Shown piece after piece: positions 24,404-31,514 of a stretch of DNA of 33,198 bases. Numbering within the stretch: position 1 is the first letter of the stretch; each line of letters opens with the position of its first letter. This DNA comes from Sulfolobaceae archaeon (lineage in GTDB: Archaea > Thermoproteota > Thermoprotei_A > Sulfolobales > Sulfolobaceae). The position numbers and the translations under genes are program-made. The stretch is taken from assembly GCA_026627305.1 (NCBI GenBank), contig JAPNVD010000023.1:1-33198 (forward strand), written 5' to 3'. The notes under the pieces were generated by a model. It was not told the DNA's origin. It ran no database searches and saw only the letters and a program-made list of their open reading frames with translations.

Positions 24404-25235
24404 GACTCAAACTAAGATTGCAAATTTAATAGGAGTCTCCCAACCAGCAGTTAAACAGTATCTAAAAGAGGAAGAAGAAGTCTACTTATCTAGGCTAGAG
24501 AAGTTGGGCTTGACTAGAGAGGAAATTAACGAGTTAATTTCTCAATTAAACGATATCCTAGAAAAAGGAGATATAAAAGAGAGCATGAGCTTTATAACGA
24601 TTAAAGGGCTGCATTACCTGAGTGAACTAAAGTTCTGTAAATATCATAAGTCTATAGATCCTGAAATTCCATTCGACTGTGATATATGCAAGGCGTTGTA
24701 TAAAGAAGATGAAGAAAAAATTATGGAAATAGCTCTCTCCCTCCTTCAAACTGAAGAAATATCTAAACTCATACCAGAAGTGCTAAGCAACTTAGCTTAT
24801 GCAAAGAAGGGTGCAAAAGATGAGAACGACATTTTAGCAATACCTGGGAGAATCACAGTAGTTAGAGGAATTCCAACACCAGTTTCAAGACCTAGTTGGG
24901 GTGCAAGTAAACACTTAGCTAGAGTGTTACTTTACGTAATGAATAAGGATCCAAAAGTAAGGGCTGTTATGAATCTAAAATTTAATGATGTTGTTCTAAA
25001 AGCGTTAGAGAAGTTAGATTTCAAATACACTATGGTAGGACCCTCTGATAACAACAATGATGAAGAAATCGCAAAAGCTGTAGGAGAAGCATTTAAACCA
25101 GGAGTAGATGCGGTTATCCATTTAGGTGGTAAAGGTATCGAAGCAAATACCTATATATTTGGTGAAGATCCCTTAAGCGTTATCAGAAAGGTTAAGGAGC
25201 TCGCATTAGCCTATTTAAAGGAGGGAGGTTACTGA
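24315..25235 (+). CDS. thiR: ThiR-type transcription regulator (HTH plus ThiN domain)
   Basis: Residues about 17-52 form a helix-turn-helix ('EAKKLRDSGMTQTKIANLIG', then VSQPAVKQYL). A linker follows with Cys/His pairs (CKYH at about 112-115, CDIC at about 127-130). The ThiN domain runs from about 175 to 305, with 'SWGASKHLARVLLYVM', 'MNLKFNDVV' and 'VIHLGGKGIEANTYIFG'. ThiN alone makes thiamine phosphate; fused to an HTH it senses thiamine phosphates and represses thiamine genes (ThiR). The GTG at 24315 is preferred because the HTH needs these residues and a TATA box is placed correctly. No thiamine gene is adjacent, so its targets are elsewhere. Confidence 0.85.
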   Translation: MIKSPLSLVTDILIPNIRGLEAKKLRDSGMTQTKIANLIGVSQPAVKQYLKEEEEVYLSRLEKLGLTREEINELISQLNDILEKGDIKESMSFITIKGLHYLSELKFCKYHKSIDPEIPFDCDICKALYKEDEEKIMEIALSLLQTEEISKLIPEVLSNLAYAKKGAKDENDILAIPGRITVVRGIPTPVSRPSWGASKHLARVLLYVMNKDPKVRAVMNLKFNDVVLKALEKLDFKYTMVGPSDNNNDEEIAKAVGEAFKPGVDAVIHLGGKGIEANTYIFGEDPLSVIRKVKELALAYLKEGGY

Positions 25236-25280
25236 AAGTAAAATAAAATTATGTAATACTTGGCTTAATTATCTATTCGC

Positions 25281-25292
25281 TTATTTTATATC
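25281..25292 (+). promoter_or_regulatory. TATA box of the 57-residue gene
   Basis: TTATTTTATATC with its core TTTTATA about 23 bases before ATG 25310 supports that small gene. Confidence 0.45.
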
Positions 25293-25309
25293 ATTACATA
25301 AGAAAACCT

Positions 25310-25483
25310 ATGACCAAAAATTTGGAAGAGGCTCTACAGTTACTTGAAAAGGCAAGAGAACTCCTTAAAAATTCAAATCCAACTGAAGAAGATAAAACAC
25401 TTTTAGAAAAGATATTGGATAATAACTCACTGTTGAACGCCGAAGCATATGCAAAGTATATTAGGATCTCATCCACAAGATAA
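25310..25483 (+). CDS. Small helical protein, 57 residues
   Basis: A complete short frame from ATG 25310 to TAA 25481-25483 encodes MTKNLEEALQLLEKARELLK and then a second amphipathic helix 'EEDKTLLEKILDNNSLLNAE'. Leucines recur every three to four residues, so it could form a helical hairpin or coiled coil. It has a TATA box at the right distance and is followed after 15 bases by the next gene, so it is probably real and the first gene of a small transcript. No family recognised. Confidence 0.55.
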   Translation: MTKNLEEALQLLEKARELLKNSNPTEEDKTLLEKILDNNSLLNAEAYAKYIRISSTR

Positions 25484-25498
25484 TATTGTAATAAGAAT

Positions 25499-26086
25499 AT
25501 GGTATATGATATTTACATAAACGAACTAGTTCCGTTATCCAGTTCTAAATATATTTTTGATAATCTTGTTACCCTCTCTAATGATTTGTCAGAAGAACTC
25601 GACTTTATAGGAGTTAACACCATGTTTTTTGCAAGTGTTATAAATTCTAAAATAAAGAATAAACGAAGGAGCATATTTATAGAGAGAACTATTGGTAAAA
25701 AGCTCTCTTATAACGATTGTGAAAATATTGCAACATTCTTTGTTGTAAACATTCATTCAAATCAAACCTTCAAGCACGTTTATTCTATTATTCTGAACGC
25801 TTCTGGCAATATCACATTAGAGGTATTTGAGGATGATTTACTAGAAGAGGCGTTGGAGATGTTACCTATTCGAGATCTAGAATGTTTAATTATAAGAATG
25901 CCTTATCTTTACCAATTTTTTATATTTTCTATAATAGATTATTTGAAGAGAAATACATCTCATAACGCCAAAATTGAAATAAACGTCAAAAATTCTGTTG
26001 TAGAAATGAGAAATAAAGGATTAAGATTAATATGGGATACACATCAGCCCCTTGTAAAGATATATCTACAGAGCAAGAGAGAGTAG
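25499..26086 (+). CDS. Unknown soluble protein, 195 residues
   Basis: A mixed alpha/beta protein beginning MVYDIYINELVPL, with 'RRSIFIERTIGKKLSYNDC' in the middle and 'ITLEVFEDDLLEEALEMLP', 'DLECLIIRMPYLYQFFIFS' later. It is rich in Ile, Asn and Lys. No catalytic or binding motif is evident and I do not recognise a family. It follows the 57-residue gene by 15 bases, so they are probably expressed together. The M50 protease gene downstream has its own promoter, so this is likely the end of a two-gene unit. Confidence 0.6.
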   Translation: MVYDIYINELVPLSSSKYIFDNLVTLSNDLSEELDFIGVNTMFFASVINSKIKNKRRSIFIERTIGKKLSYNDCENIATFFVVNIHSNQTFKHVYSIILNASGNITLEVFEDDLLEEALEMLPIRDLECLIIRMPYLYQFFIFSIIDYLKRNTSHNAKIEINVKNSVVEMRNKGLRLIWDTHQPLVKIYLQSKRE

Positions 26087-26093
26087 AAGGAAT

Positions 26094-26106
26094 AAATATA
26101 TAAAAA
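26094..26106 (+). promoter_or_regulatory. TATA box of the membrane-protease operon
   Basis: AAATATATAAAAA is centred about 28 bases before ATG 26129 and gives a leaderless transcript for the M50/rhomboid/59-residue operon. Confidence 0.55.
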
Positions 26107-26128
26107 ACATGTCCGCAATATCTCTATA

Positions 26129-26728
26129 ATGGATCTTAATTATTGGGAATGGAAATTCAATAACCTTAATGAGTCTCTCGCGTTTTTACTAGCAATAATC
26201 TCATTAGCAGTACATTACATAGTTGAAGCACCTCTAAGCCCTCTTTATGGTTTCATAATACCCATTGCAACAGCCGCTATAGCTATAGTACCACATGAAC
26301 TAGCCCATAGACAAGTTGCAAGAAATAGCGGATGTTACTCTAGGTTCACATTATCATTTAGGGGATTCATGATAACGTTCATAATTAACCTGTTAGCAGG
26401 GTTATTCTTTCCACCATTTTTAATCTTTACTGCAGGCTATACTTTAATATCATGTGCCTTTGGCGGTAGGGTAGAAGGTATAACAGCTGCCAGCGGACCA
26501 ATAACCAACATAATTATAGGACTGATCTCATTTATACTGTTTAGAACAATCCCACTACCGTCTCCAGTAGCCTACTTTCTAGTTTTGTCAGCGGAGTTCA
26601 ACTCGTGGGTAGCGTTCTTTAATCTAATACCCATATATCCTCTTGATGGAGAGAAGGTGTTTAGATGGAATAAGGTATATTGGATAATATTATTCCTGTT
26701 CTCACTAATAATACTAGCAGTGATATAA
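26129..26728 (+). CDS. M50 (site-2 protease family) intramembrane metalloprotease
   Basis: This 199-residue protein has about five to six spans. The zinc motif HELAH is at H56-E57-H60 inside a hydrophobic segment, and the second conserved motif 'NLIPIYPLDGEKVF' (NPxPxxPLDG-like, third zinc ligand Asp) lies near residue 170. Such enzymes cut substrates within membrane spans, often releasing regulators. It has no PDZ or CBS domain, so it is a minimal core type; it could also be a sterol-regulatory-type protease without accessory domains. Its stop overlaps the start of a rhomboid gene (TAATG), so two different intramembrane proteases are translationally linked. The leaderless ATG start is supported by a TATA box. 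Confidence 0.88.
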   Translation: MDLNYWEWKFNNLNESLAFLLAIISLAVHYIVEAPLSPLYGFIIPIATAAIAIVPHELAHRQVARNSGCYSRFTLSFRGFMITFIINLLAGLFFPPFLIFTAGYTLISCAFGGRVEGITAASGPITNIIIGLISFILFRTIPLPSPVAYFLVLSAEFNSWVAFFNLIPIYPLDGEKVFRWNKVYWIILFLFSLIILAVI

Positions 26729-27294
26729 TGAAGTTAAATGCCACTTTTTGGCTAATGATTTGGATTACAATAGGATTTTTAGTGGGTATAACGTTTAGGT
26801 TTACTGATCCTACTTTACTTCTAGTTACTGAACAATTCAACTATTTAGTATTTAGAGGACTATATTATGAACTAATAACGTCTATATTCGTCACAGGAAG
26901 CATTTCTGACTATTTATTTAATATTGTCGCAATGTATTTTATTTACTTACTCTTCAGAAACAAAGCAGGTAGGTTAGAATATTTAGTATTTCTAGTATCA
27001 GGTATTATAGGCAACATACTCACGTTATATTTCTTTCCTCAATTGACTCTATCCTCAGGGGCTTCTGGAGGTATATTTGGGATTATGACCTTTTATGTCA
27101 TATTAGAAATGTTAGAAGATCATAGGACTGACTTCTATGGTATAATGTTTATAGTGCTTACATTCATTTTCAGCGATCTACTACCAGATGTAAACTATCT
27201 TGCCCATATAGGTGGTATTATTGGTGGTGCCCTAATGGCTCCATTAGTATATCACTTTTTAAGGAAACAGCATGACCAAAGTAAATTATTATGA
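26728..27294 (+). CDS. Rhomboid-family intramembrane serine protease
   Basis: I start at ATG 26728, which overlaps the preceding stop by one base; a longer frame exists but would run 48 bases into the protease gene. In the 188-residue protein the catalytic serine is S113 in GASGG (111-115). The partner histidine is H160 in 'NYLAHIGGIIGGAL', and the conserved asparagine of the oxyanion region is N65 in 'YLFNIVAMYF'. It has about six spans, the minimal rhomboid core. Rhomboids cut single-span proteins at the outer membrane face. Its stop overlaps the next small gene by ATGA. Substrate unknown. Confidence 0.88.
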   Translation: MKLNATFWLMIWITIGFLVGITFRFTDPTLLLVTEQFNYLVFRGLYYELITSIFVTGSISDYLFNIVAMYFIYLLFRNKAGRLEYLVFLVSGIIGNILTLYFFPQLTLSSGASGGIFGIMTFYVILEMLEDHRTDFYGIMFIVLTFIFSDLLPDVNYLAHIGGIIGGALMAPLVYHFLRKQHDQSKLL

Positions 27295-27470
27295 TAACTA
27301 GTAGCTTAATTGATATCATAGAGCTTACATTATTTATTGTTGGTGTTGCGATGTTTCCCTATGGGATTTATGAGATATTGAAAGGGGCTGGAGAGCTGAA
27401 AATAAAGCTAATGTTCGTTATTGTTTCAATAGTTCTGTTCATAGTTGAATCTATTTTAGTGTTTAAATAA
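27291..27470 (+). CDS. Small two-span membrane protein, 59 residues
   Basis: ATG 27291 overlaps the rhomboid stop (ATGA), and the frame runs to TAA 27468-27470. It encodes two hydrophobic segments ('LTLFIVGVAMFPYGIYEI' and 'MFVIVSIVLFIVESILVF') joined by a short charged turn GAGELKIK. Overlap coupling argues that it is real and made with the two proteases, perhaps as an adaptor or substrate. No family recognised. Confidence 0.6.
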   Translation: MITSSLIDIIELTLFIVGVAMFPYGIYEILKGAGELKIKLMFVIVSIVLFIVESILVFK

Positions 27471-27483
27471 TATATAGCACGAG

Positions 27484-28047
27484 TTGATAATTTTAGTAAC
27501 TGGAACACCTGGAGTAGGAAAGACTACTGTTGCAAAGAAGTTAGCTGAAGTACTAAAAATAAACTATCTGCATGTCTCTTCTTTTATAATTGAAAGGAAG
27601 TTATATACTGAATACGACCCTATAAGGCAATCTTTTGTCATAGATGAAGATAAGGTCATAGAGGAATTAAATAAGTATATACAGGGCAAAGATCTAGTGA
27701 TCGAGACGATTTATCCATCATTGCTCGCCAAAGCTGATAAAGTAATAGTCCTTAGAAAAAATCCTCTATTGCTCTACGATGAATTAAAGATGAGAGGATG
27801 GAACGACATAAAAGTTGCTGAAAACGTAATGTCAGAAGCATTAGACGTAATATTGACAGAAGCATTAGAAACGTTTCCAGAAGAAAAGATATGCCAGATA
27901 GATGTGACTGGCAAAACTGTTGATAAAGTAGTAAATGAGATTTTAGATTGGAAGTGTGAAAATAACCCTAATTGGTTAGCTGATCCAAAAATTCAAGATT
28001 TAATCTTTTTCTTAGATAAAATTATTAATAGGGTTGCTGAAGAGTAG
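27484..28047 (+). CDS. AK6/Fap7-like adenylate kinase family NTPase
   Basis: This 187-residue protein has the P-loop GTPGVGKTT at residues 7-15, 'INYLHVSSFIIERKLY' after it, 'DLVIETIYPSLLAKADKVIVLR' (Walker B strand) and 'RGWNDIKVAENVMSEALDVI'. This pattern is the archaeal/eukaryal AK6 (Fap7) group, which assists small ribosomal subunit maturation and has adenylate kinase activity. The start is TTG at 27484, forced by the P-loop sitting at the very N-terminus. It lies 13 bases after the 59-residue gene and two bases before a frame-open TTG of the Mrp gene, so it may be co-transcribed with both. Confidence 0.85.
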   Translation: MIILVTGTPGVGKTTVAKKLAEVLKINYLHVSSFIIERKLYTEYDPIRQSFVIDEDKVIEELNKYIQGKDLVIETIYPSLLAKADKVIVLRKNPLLLYDELKMRGWNDIKVAENVMSEALDVILTEALETFPEEKICQIDVTGKTVDKVVNEILDWKCENNPNWLADPKIQDLIFFLDKIINRVAEE

Positions 28048-28061
28048 AATTGGTTAAACCA

Positions 28062-28976
28062 ATGAGCAGTGAAAATTCAAATCCTTTTAGGATTTCATCA
28101 GTACCTAGAGGAGGTTCATCTCAACAACAAAGGCAACCGAGAGATTTAAGAAAAGTTCAACAACAGGTGCAGGCTATAGATACTAAAATACAGTTAAGGA
28201 TGAGAAAGATAAAATATAAGGTGGCAATTCTTAGCGGGAAAGGCGGTGTTGGAAAATCATTTGTATCTTCAAACTTAGCCATGGCAATAGCATCAATGGG
28301 AAAGTCTGTAGGTATAGTGGATGTTGATTTCCACGGTCCTTCTGTACCTAAAATGTTGGGTGTAAGAGGCCAAGTATTAACTGCTGATAATGAAGGGATA
28401 AATCCTGTAATAGGACCTTTCGGAATTAAGGTCGTTTCAATAGACTTCTTGCTCCCAAATGATGAAACCCCCGTAATTTGGAGAGGATCGATAAAGCATA
28501 GTGCAATTAGACAATTTTTAGGAGATGTAAACTGGGGAGAATTAGATTATCTAATAGTTGATATGCCTCCAGGTACAGGCGACGAGCCTTTATCAGTAGC
28601 GCAACTTATCCCTAACCTTACAGGATTTGTAGTTGTAACAATTCCATCGGAAGTTTCGACATTGGCAGTAAAAAAGGCTATAAGCTTTGCAAAGACAGTT
28701 AATGTGCCGATTTTAGGAGTAGTAGAAAATATGAGTTACTTCATATGCCCTGCGGACAACAAACCTTACTATATATTTGGTGAAGGTAAAGGTAAGAAAA
28801 TGGCTGAAGAAATGGGCGTTCCACTGCTCGGTCAAGTACCTTTAGATCCTAGAATTGCTGAAGCTAATGATACGGGAGAGCCATTTTTCTTAAAATATCC
28901 AGATAGTGACGCATCAAAGGAATTCATGAATATAGCCGATAAAGTAGTAAAAATTATTGAAGGAAACAAGGCGTAA
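28062..28976 (+). CDS. Mrp/NBP35-family Fe-S scaffold ATPase
   Basis: I start at ATG 28062 (MSSENSNPFRI, 304 residues); an in-frame TTG at 28050 is the alternative. The N-terminal 45 residues are Gln/Arg-rich and probably disordered. The deviant Walker A SGKGGVGKS is near residue 58, 'IVDVDFHGPSVPKMLG' follows, and 'LIVDMPPGTGDEPLSVAQL' is the switch II region. Mrp/NBP35 proteins carry Fe-S clusters to target enzymes, of which this window encodes several. The usual CxxC before 'xxYIFGEG' is here C-P-A-D ('YFICPADNKPYYIFGEG'), leaving one cysteine. So cluster bridging, if it occurs, must use a different arrangement. Confidence 0.88.
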   Translation: MSSENSNPFRISSVPRGGSSQQQRQPRDLRKVQQQVQAIDTKIQLRMRKIKYKVAILSGKGGVGKSFVSSNLAMAIASMGKSVGIVDVDFHGPSVPKMLGVRGQVLTADNEGINPVIGPFGIKVVSIDFLLPNDETPVIWRGSIKHSAIRQFLGDVNWGELDYLIVDMPPGTGDEPLSVAQLIPNLTGFVVVTIPSEVSTLAVKKAISFAKTVNVPILGVVENMSYFICPADNKPYYIFGEGKGKKMAEEMGVPLLGQVPLDPRIAEANDTGEPFFLKYPDSDASKEFMNIADKVVKIIEGNKA

Positions 28977-28984
28977 AAGATCCC

Positions 28985-29206
28985 TTAGCTTGACTTTAGC
29001 CTAAAATAGAATTTCTTCTTTTCATATACAGGATATTTTTCCACTATACCTTCTTTTACTAGCTCAGCTAATGTCTCTCTGAACTCAACAGCGTTTAGGT
29101 TTCCAATTTCATTTAATAACTCATTTCTTAACTCTATAGAAGTCATATCTTTTCTCTTCAATAGTTCTATAATTTTGTTTTTCAAAATTTCTCTTGTCAT
29201 GGTCAT
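28985..29206 (-). CDS. Small winged-helix-like protein, 73 residues
   Basis: I choose ATG 29206 (MTMTREILKN) because TTATATGA at 29229-29236 is about 26 bases upstream; a longer frame starts six codons earlier. The protein reads 'EILKNKIIELLKRKDMTSIE' then 'EFRETLAELVKEGIVEKYP' then 'KKKFYFRLKSS', a helix-helix-recognition helix with a beta wing. It is a winged-helix domain with no other domain, probably a DNA-binding regulator. Its targets are unknown. It converges with the Mrp gene eight bases apart and is divergent from another small HTH gene. Confidence 0.65.
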   Translation of the reverse strand: MTMTREILKNKIIELLKRKDMTSIELRNELLNEIGNLNAVEFRETLAELVKEGIVEKYPVYEKKKFYFRLKSS

Positions 29207-29228
29207 ATAAATGTAATACCACACTTAT

Positions 29229-29237
29229 TCATATAAC
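29229..29237 (-). promoter_or_regulatory. TATA box of the 73-residue winged-helix gene
   Basis: GTTATATGA on the minus strand is about 27 bases before ATG 29206 and decides that start. Confidence 0.45.
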
Positions 29238-29308
29238 TAACTATCAGTTTTTTCTTAATCATTAACTTTAAAAAGTATTATAACAAAAAGAAGATAAGTG
29301 AATTAAAA

Positions 29309-29662
29309 ATGAGTATTGAAATTGGCGAAAAAAGCTTAATTTTCAAAAGATTTCTAAGTGTTGTTTATGGACTTTCTGATTCGGATGTAGAAGCGTTCTT
29401 AAGAATAATAAAGAGCACTGCTGGCAAAGATGTGGATTCAATAGCTAGTGAATTAGGCATAAGCAAAAGCAGGGCAAGTTTAATTCTTAAAAAGTTAGCT
29501 GATGCAGGACTAATAGAAAAACAAAAGACTGCCCAAAGTAAAGGAGGAAGACCAAAATACATCTACTATGTTGCAAAAGCTGAATTAAAACAGAAGCTTT
29601 TAGAAAAAGCTGAAGAAAGTTGTAAAGACTTATCAGATATAATTTCAAATATGCTATCATAA
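29309..29662 (+). CDS. Winged-helix transcription regulator (TrmB/ArsR-like)
   Basis: This 117-residue protein has 'SDVEAFLRIIKSTAGKDVDS' then 'IASELGISKSRASLILKKLA' (recognition helix), 'DAGLIEKQKTAQSKGGRPKY' and 'IYYVAKAELKQKLLEKAEES'. It is a single winged HTH with a C-terminal helix suited to dimerisation. The sequence style resembles small Sulfolobales regulators such as the TrmB or Lrs14 classes, but I cannot place it exactly. A TATA-like AACTTTAAAAAG at 29264-29275 gives a leader of about 12 bases. It converges with the LysE-type exporter gene, overlapping by six bases, which it may or may not regulate. Confidence 0.72.
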   Translation: MSIEIGEKSLIFKRFLSVVYGLSDSDVEAFLRIIKSTAGKDVDSIASELGISKSRASLILKKLADAGLIEKQKTAQSKGGRPKYIYYVAKAELKQKLLEKAEESCKDLSDIISNMLS

Positions 29663-30232
29663 GAATCCTTTTATTACCGTATATATCATCAAACCTGCAA
29701 ATAGTATAAGTATACCACTTGAAAATAACTTTATATACTTGATATTGTTCGGCTTATTCAAAAATTTGTTAACCGAAAGTGGAAATGTAGTTATCCAAAT
29801 TACTATTCCAATAAAGAAGCCAGGCATTGTAAATACTGAGATCTCCTTCATCATAAAAAGTCCTACAGTTATCCACCAACTTATTTGGTAAGGATTTACT
29901 AAACCCATAGATAGTCCTACAATATAATTGCCCTTTACACTTCTAGATGGAAAACTGGATTTTATTACACTATAGGCAAGAAACAGCAATAAGCCTGCAC
30001 CAATGATATAAAAATATGGCAATATATTACTTGGTATAAATCTGCCAAAGAAATATGTTATAGTGAAAAAGATAGCGTCAGCAGTCATAGCACCAGCACC
30101 TACACTACTACCCTTTATAGCTGATTTAGTGGCTTCATTCGCAATTATGGCATTTATTGGCCCAGGTGGTGCGGCTATCGATAGTCCCATTAATATACCA
30201 TAAGCGAAGGACCAGTACGGATCAAGAGCCAC
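29657..30232 (-). CDS. LysE/RhtB-family amino acid exporter
   Basis: This 191-residue membrane protein of six spans has 'GILMGLSIAAPPGPINAIIA' in the first span, the LysE signature with PGP, and 'GLSMGLVNPYQISWWITVGL' in the central region, including the conserved NP. Members export basic or neutral amino acids or related metabolites by proton exchange. Length is normal. It lies eight bases after the DUF72 gene, so the two may be co-transcribed. Substrate not predictable. Confidence 0.85.
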   Translation of the reverse strand: MALDPYWSFAYGILMGLSIAAPPGPINAIIANEATKSAIKGSSVGAGAMTADAIFFTITYFFGRFIPSNILPYFYIIGAGLLLFLAYSVIKSSFPSRSVKGNYIVGLSMGLVNPYQISWWITVGLFMMKEISVFTMPGFFIGIVIWITTFPLSVNKFLNKPNNIKYIKLFSSGILILFAGLMIYTVIKGFL

Positions 30233-30240
30233 AGATATCC

Positions 30241-30990
30241 TTATTTTACAAGAGATTTAAATCTTAAAGCATCTTCAAACGAGTAAATGTTATTGAATAA
30301 GACATATGTAATTTTGTTGTTCTCCTTATTTACCTTTGATGCTAAAGTTTTAAGGTCTTGATCAGTATATTTATAGCGATAATTCACCTCACCTTTTCCT
30401 ATACCATGAAGTCTATAATATACAATTCCCTCAGATAAAGTTTCATGTCTAAAAGGATCTACAACATGGATAATCCCAAGCTCTTCAACTAAACGCTTTA
30501 TGACCTCCTTTCCCTTTGGGCTATACCACTCTTCCCCTCTCGGCTCCCATGCTAGTATAAATTCGTTGGAACGAATAGAGGTGAAGAAATTAAACAGGTT
30601 CTGAATGTTTTCCTCTGTTGGTTTGAACGACGAGGGAGATTGAAAGACTATAACTTTAGCATTTAACTTTCTAGCTTCCTCTGCTGTTATCTCCCAAGCT
30701 TCTTCCACCTCTTTTGTCAGCCTAAAATTGCCATAGTTTTCTTGGTTACCTATTTTATGTCTCATTCTCTTATAGGTTGCAACATTGAAAGGGTGTGTTA
30801 TTATCTGATTTGCCTTTATTGTTAATTCAACATTTTTCTCTCTTGCAAGGCTTCCCCAATTCTTTAACGATTTTTCTCCTACAAAATCATAAAAGGTTTG
30901 TTGAACTTCTAACACATCGAAATAGTTAAAATGTTTTGTTGTAAAACCACAAGTACCAACTTTTATCATAATTATATTATTATTTGTCAC
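30241..30990 (-). CDS. DUF72 (YecE-like) TIM-barrel protein
   Basis: This protein has the N-terminal DUF72 pattern 'IKVGTCGF' followed by 'YFDVLEVQQTFYDF', 'VELTIKANQIITHPF', 'KVIVFQSPSSFKPT', 'LAWEPRGEEWYSP', 'IIHVVDPFRHE' and 'GIVYYRLHGIGKG', in the strand order of the family barrel. The family has no well-established enzyme activity; conserved acidic and histidine residues at strand ends suggest a hydrolase or metal site. The GTG at 30990 gives 249 residues, but ATG 30969 (MIKVGTCGF, 242 residues) is equally good and more typical. It is followed by the LysE-type exporter. The cytosolic location is clear. Confidence 0.85.
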   Translation of the reverse strand: MTNNNIIMIKVGTCGFTTKHFNYFDVLEVQQTFYDFVGEKSLKNWGSLAREKNVELTIKANQIITHPFNVATYKRMRHKIGNQENYGNFRLTKEVEEAWEITAEEARKLNAKVIVFQSPSSFKPTEENIQNLFNFFTSIRSNEFILAWEPRGEEWYSPKGKEVIKRLVEELGIIHVVDPFRHETLSEGIVYYRLHGIGKGEVNYRYKYTDQDLKTLASKVNKENNKITYVLFNNIYSFEDALRFKSLVK

Positions 30991-31063
30991 AAAAGGATTA
31001 TTAAGATATTAGGTTTGCCAAATAGTATAAAAATTAATAAGCAGGTAATATAATTGTTTAGAT

Positions 31064-31510
31064 GTGAATACCGAAGATATTGCTGAAAAAATCAAAATAA
31101 TGTATTTAAATGGCATGAGCATGAAAAAAATAGCAAATGAGCTAAAAATACCGTATGCAAGGGTTAGGAAGATACTAAAAGAGAACAATATGATTAGAAG
31201 ATTAAGGATTTCAAAGGAAGTTGAAGATAAAATAGTTGAACTGGCGAATAAAGGATATAGCGCTAATAGGATAAGCAAAGAACTCAAACTAAACATTAAT
31301 ACAGTGCTCAAGGTTTTGAAAACTCATAATTTAGGAAAAAGAAAGAGAAAAATGAATAAAGACGAGATAGAAAAAATAAAAGAAGCATACTTAAGAGGTG
31401 AAACAATATATAAGATAGCAAAAGATCTTAACATTTCAACGAATTTAGTTGTATACCATCTCAAGAAACTTAACATCTATAAGAAATTAACGAATTCTTC
31501 ACAGCAGTGA
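31064..31510 (+). CDS. Protein made of three tandem helix-turn-helix units
   Basis: This 148-residue basic protein contains three similar units. Residues about 8-40: 'IKIMYLNGMSMKKIANELKI' then 'PYARVRKILKENNM'. Residues about 52-90: 'KIVELANKGYSANRISKELK' then 'LNINTVLKVLKTHNL'. Residues about 100-140: 'KIKEAYLRGETIYKIAKDLN' then 'ISTNLVVYHLKKLNI'. Each matches the Hin/resolvase-type HTH (G-x-S/T-x-x-x-I-A-x-x-L). No catalytic domain is attached, so it is not a recombinase. Such a protein could hold three DNA half-sites at once, like a compact nucleoid or regulatory protein. It starts at GTG 31064 and converges on trpS with four bases between stop codons. Confidence 0.75.
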   Translation: MNTEDIAEKIKIMYLNGMSMKKIANELKIPYARVRKILKENNMIRRLRISKEVEDKIVELANKGYSANRISKELKLNINTVLKVLKTHNLGKRKRKMNKDEIEKIKEAYLRGETIYKIAKDLNISTNLVVYHLKKLNIYKKLTNSSQQ

Positions 31511-31514
31511 ACTA

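Noticed and set aside
25294-25476. Minus-strand 60-codon frame
   Set aside because: The plus-strand 57-codon frame in the same place has a promoter, amphipathic helices and operon spacing; the minus frame has none of these.
26680-26727. Longer N-terminus for the rhomboid protein
   Set aside because: It would overlap the M50 gene by 49 bases, whereas ATG 26728 gives a clean TAATG junction.
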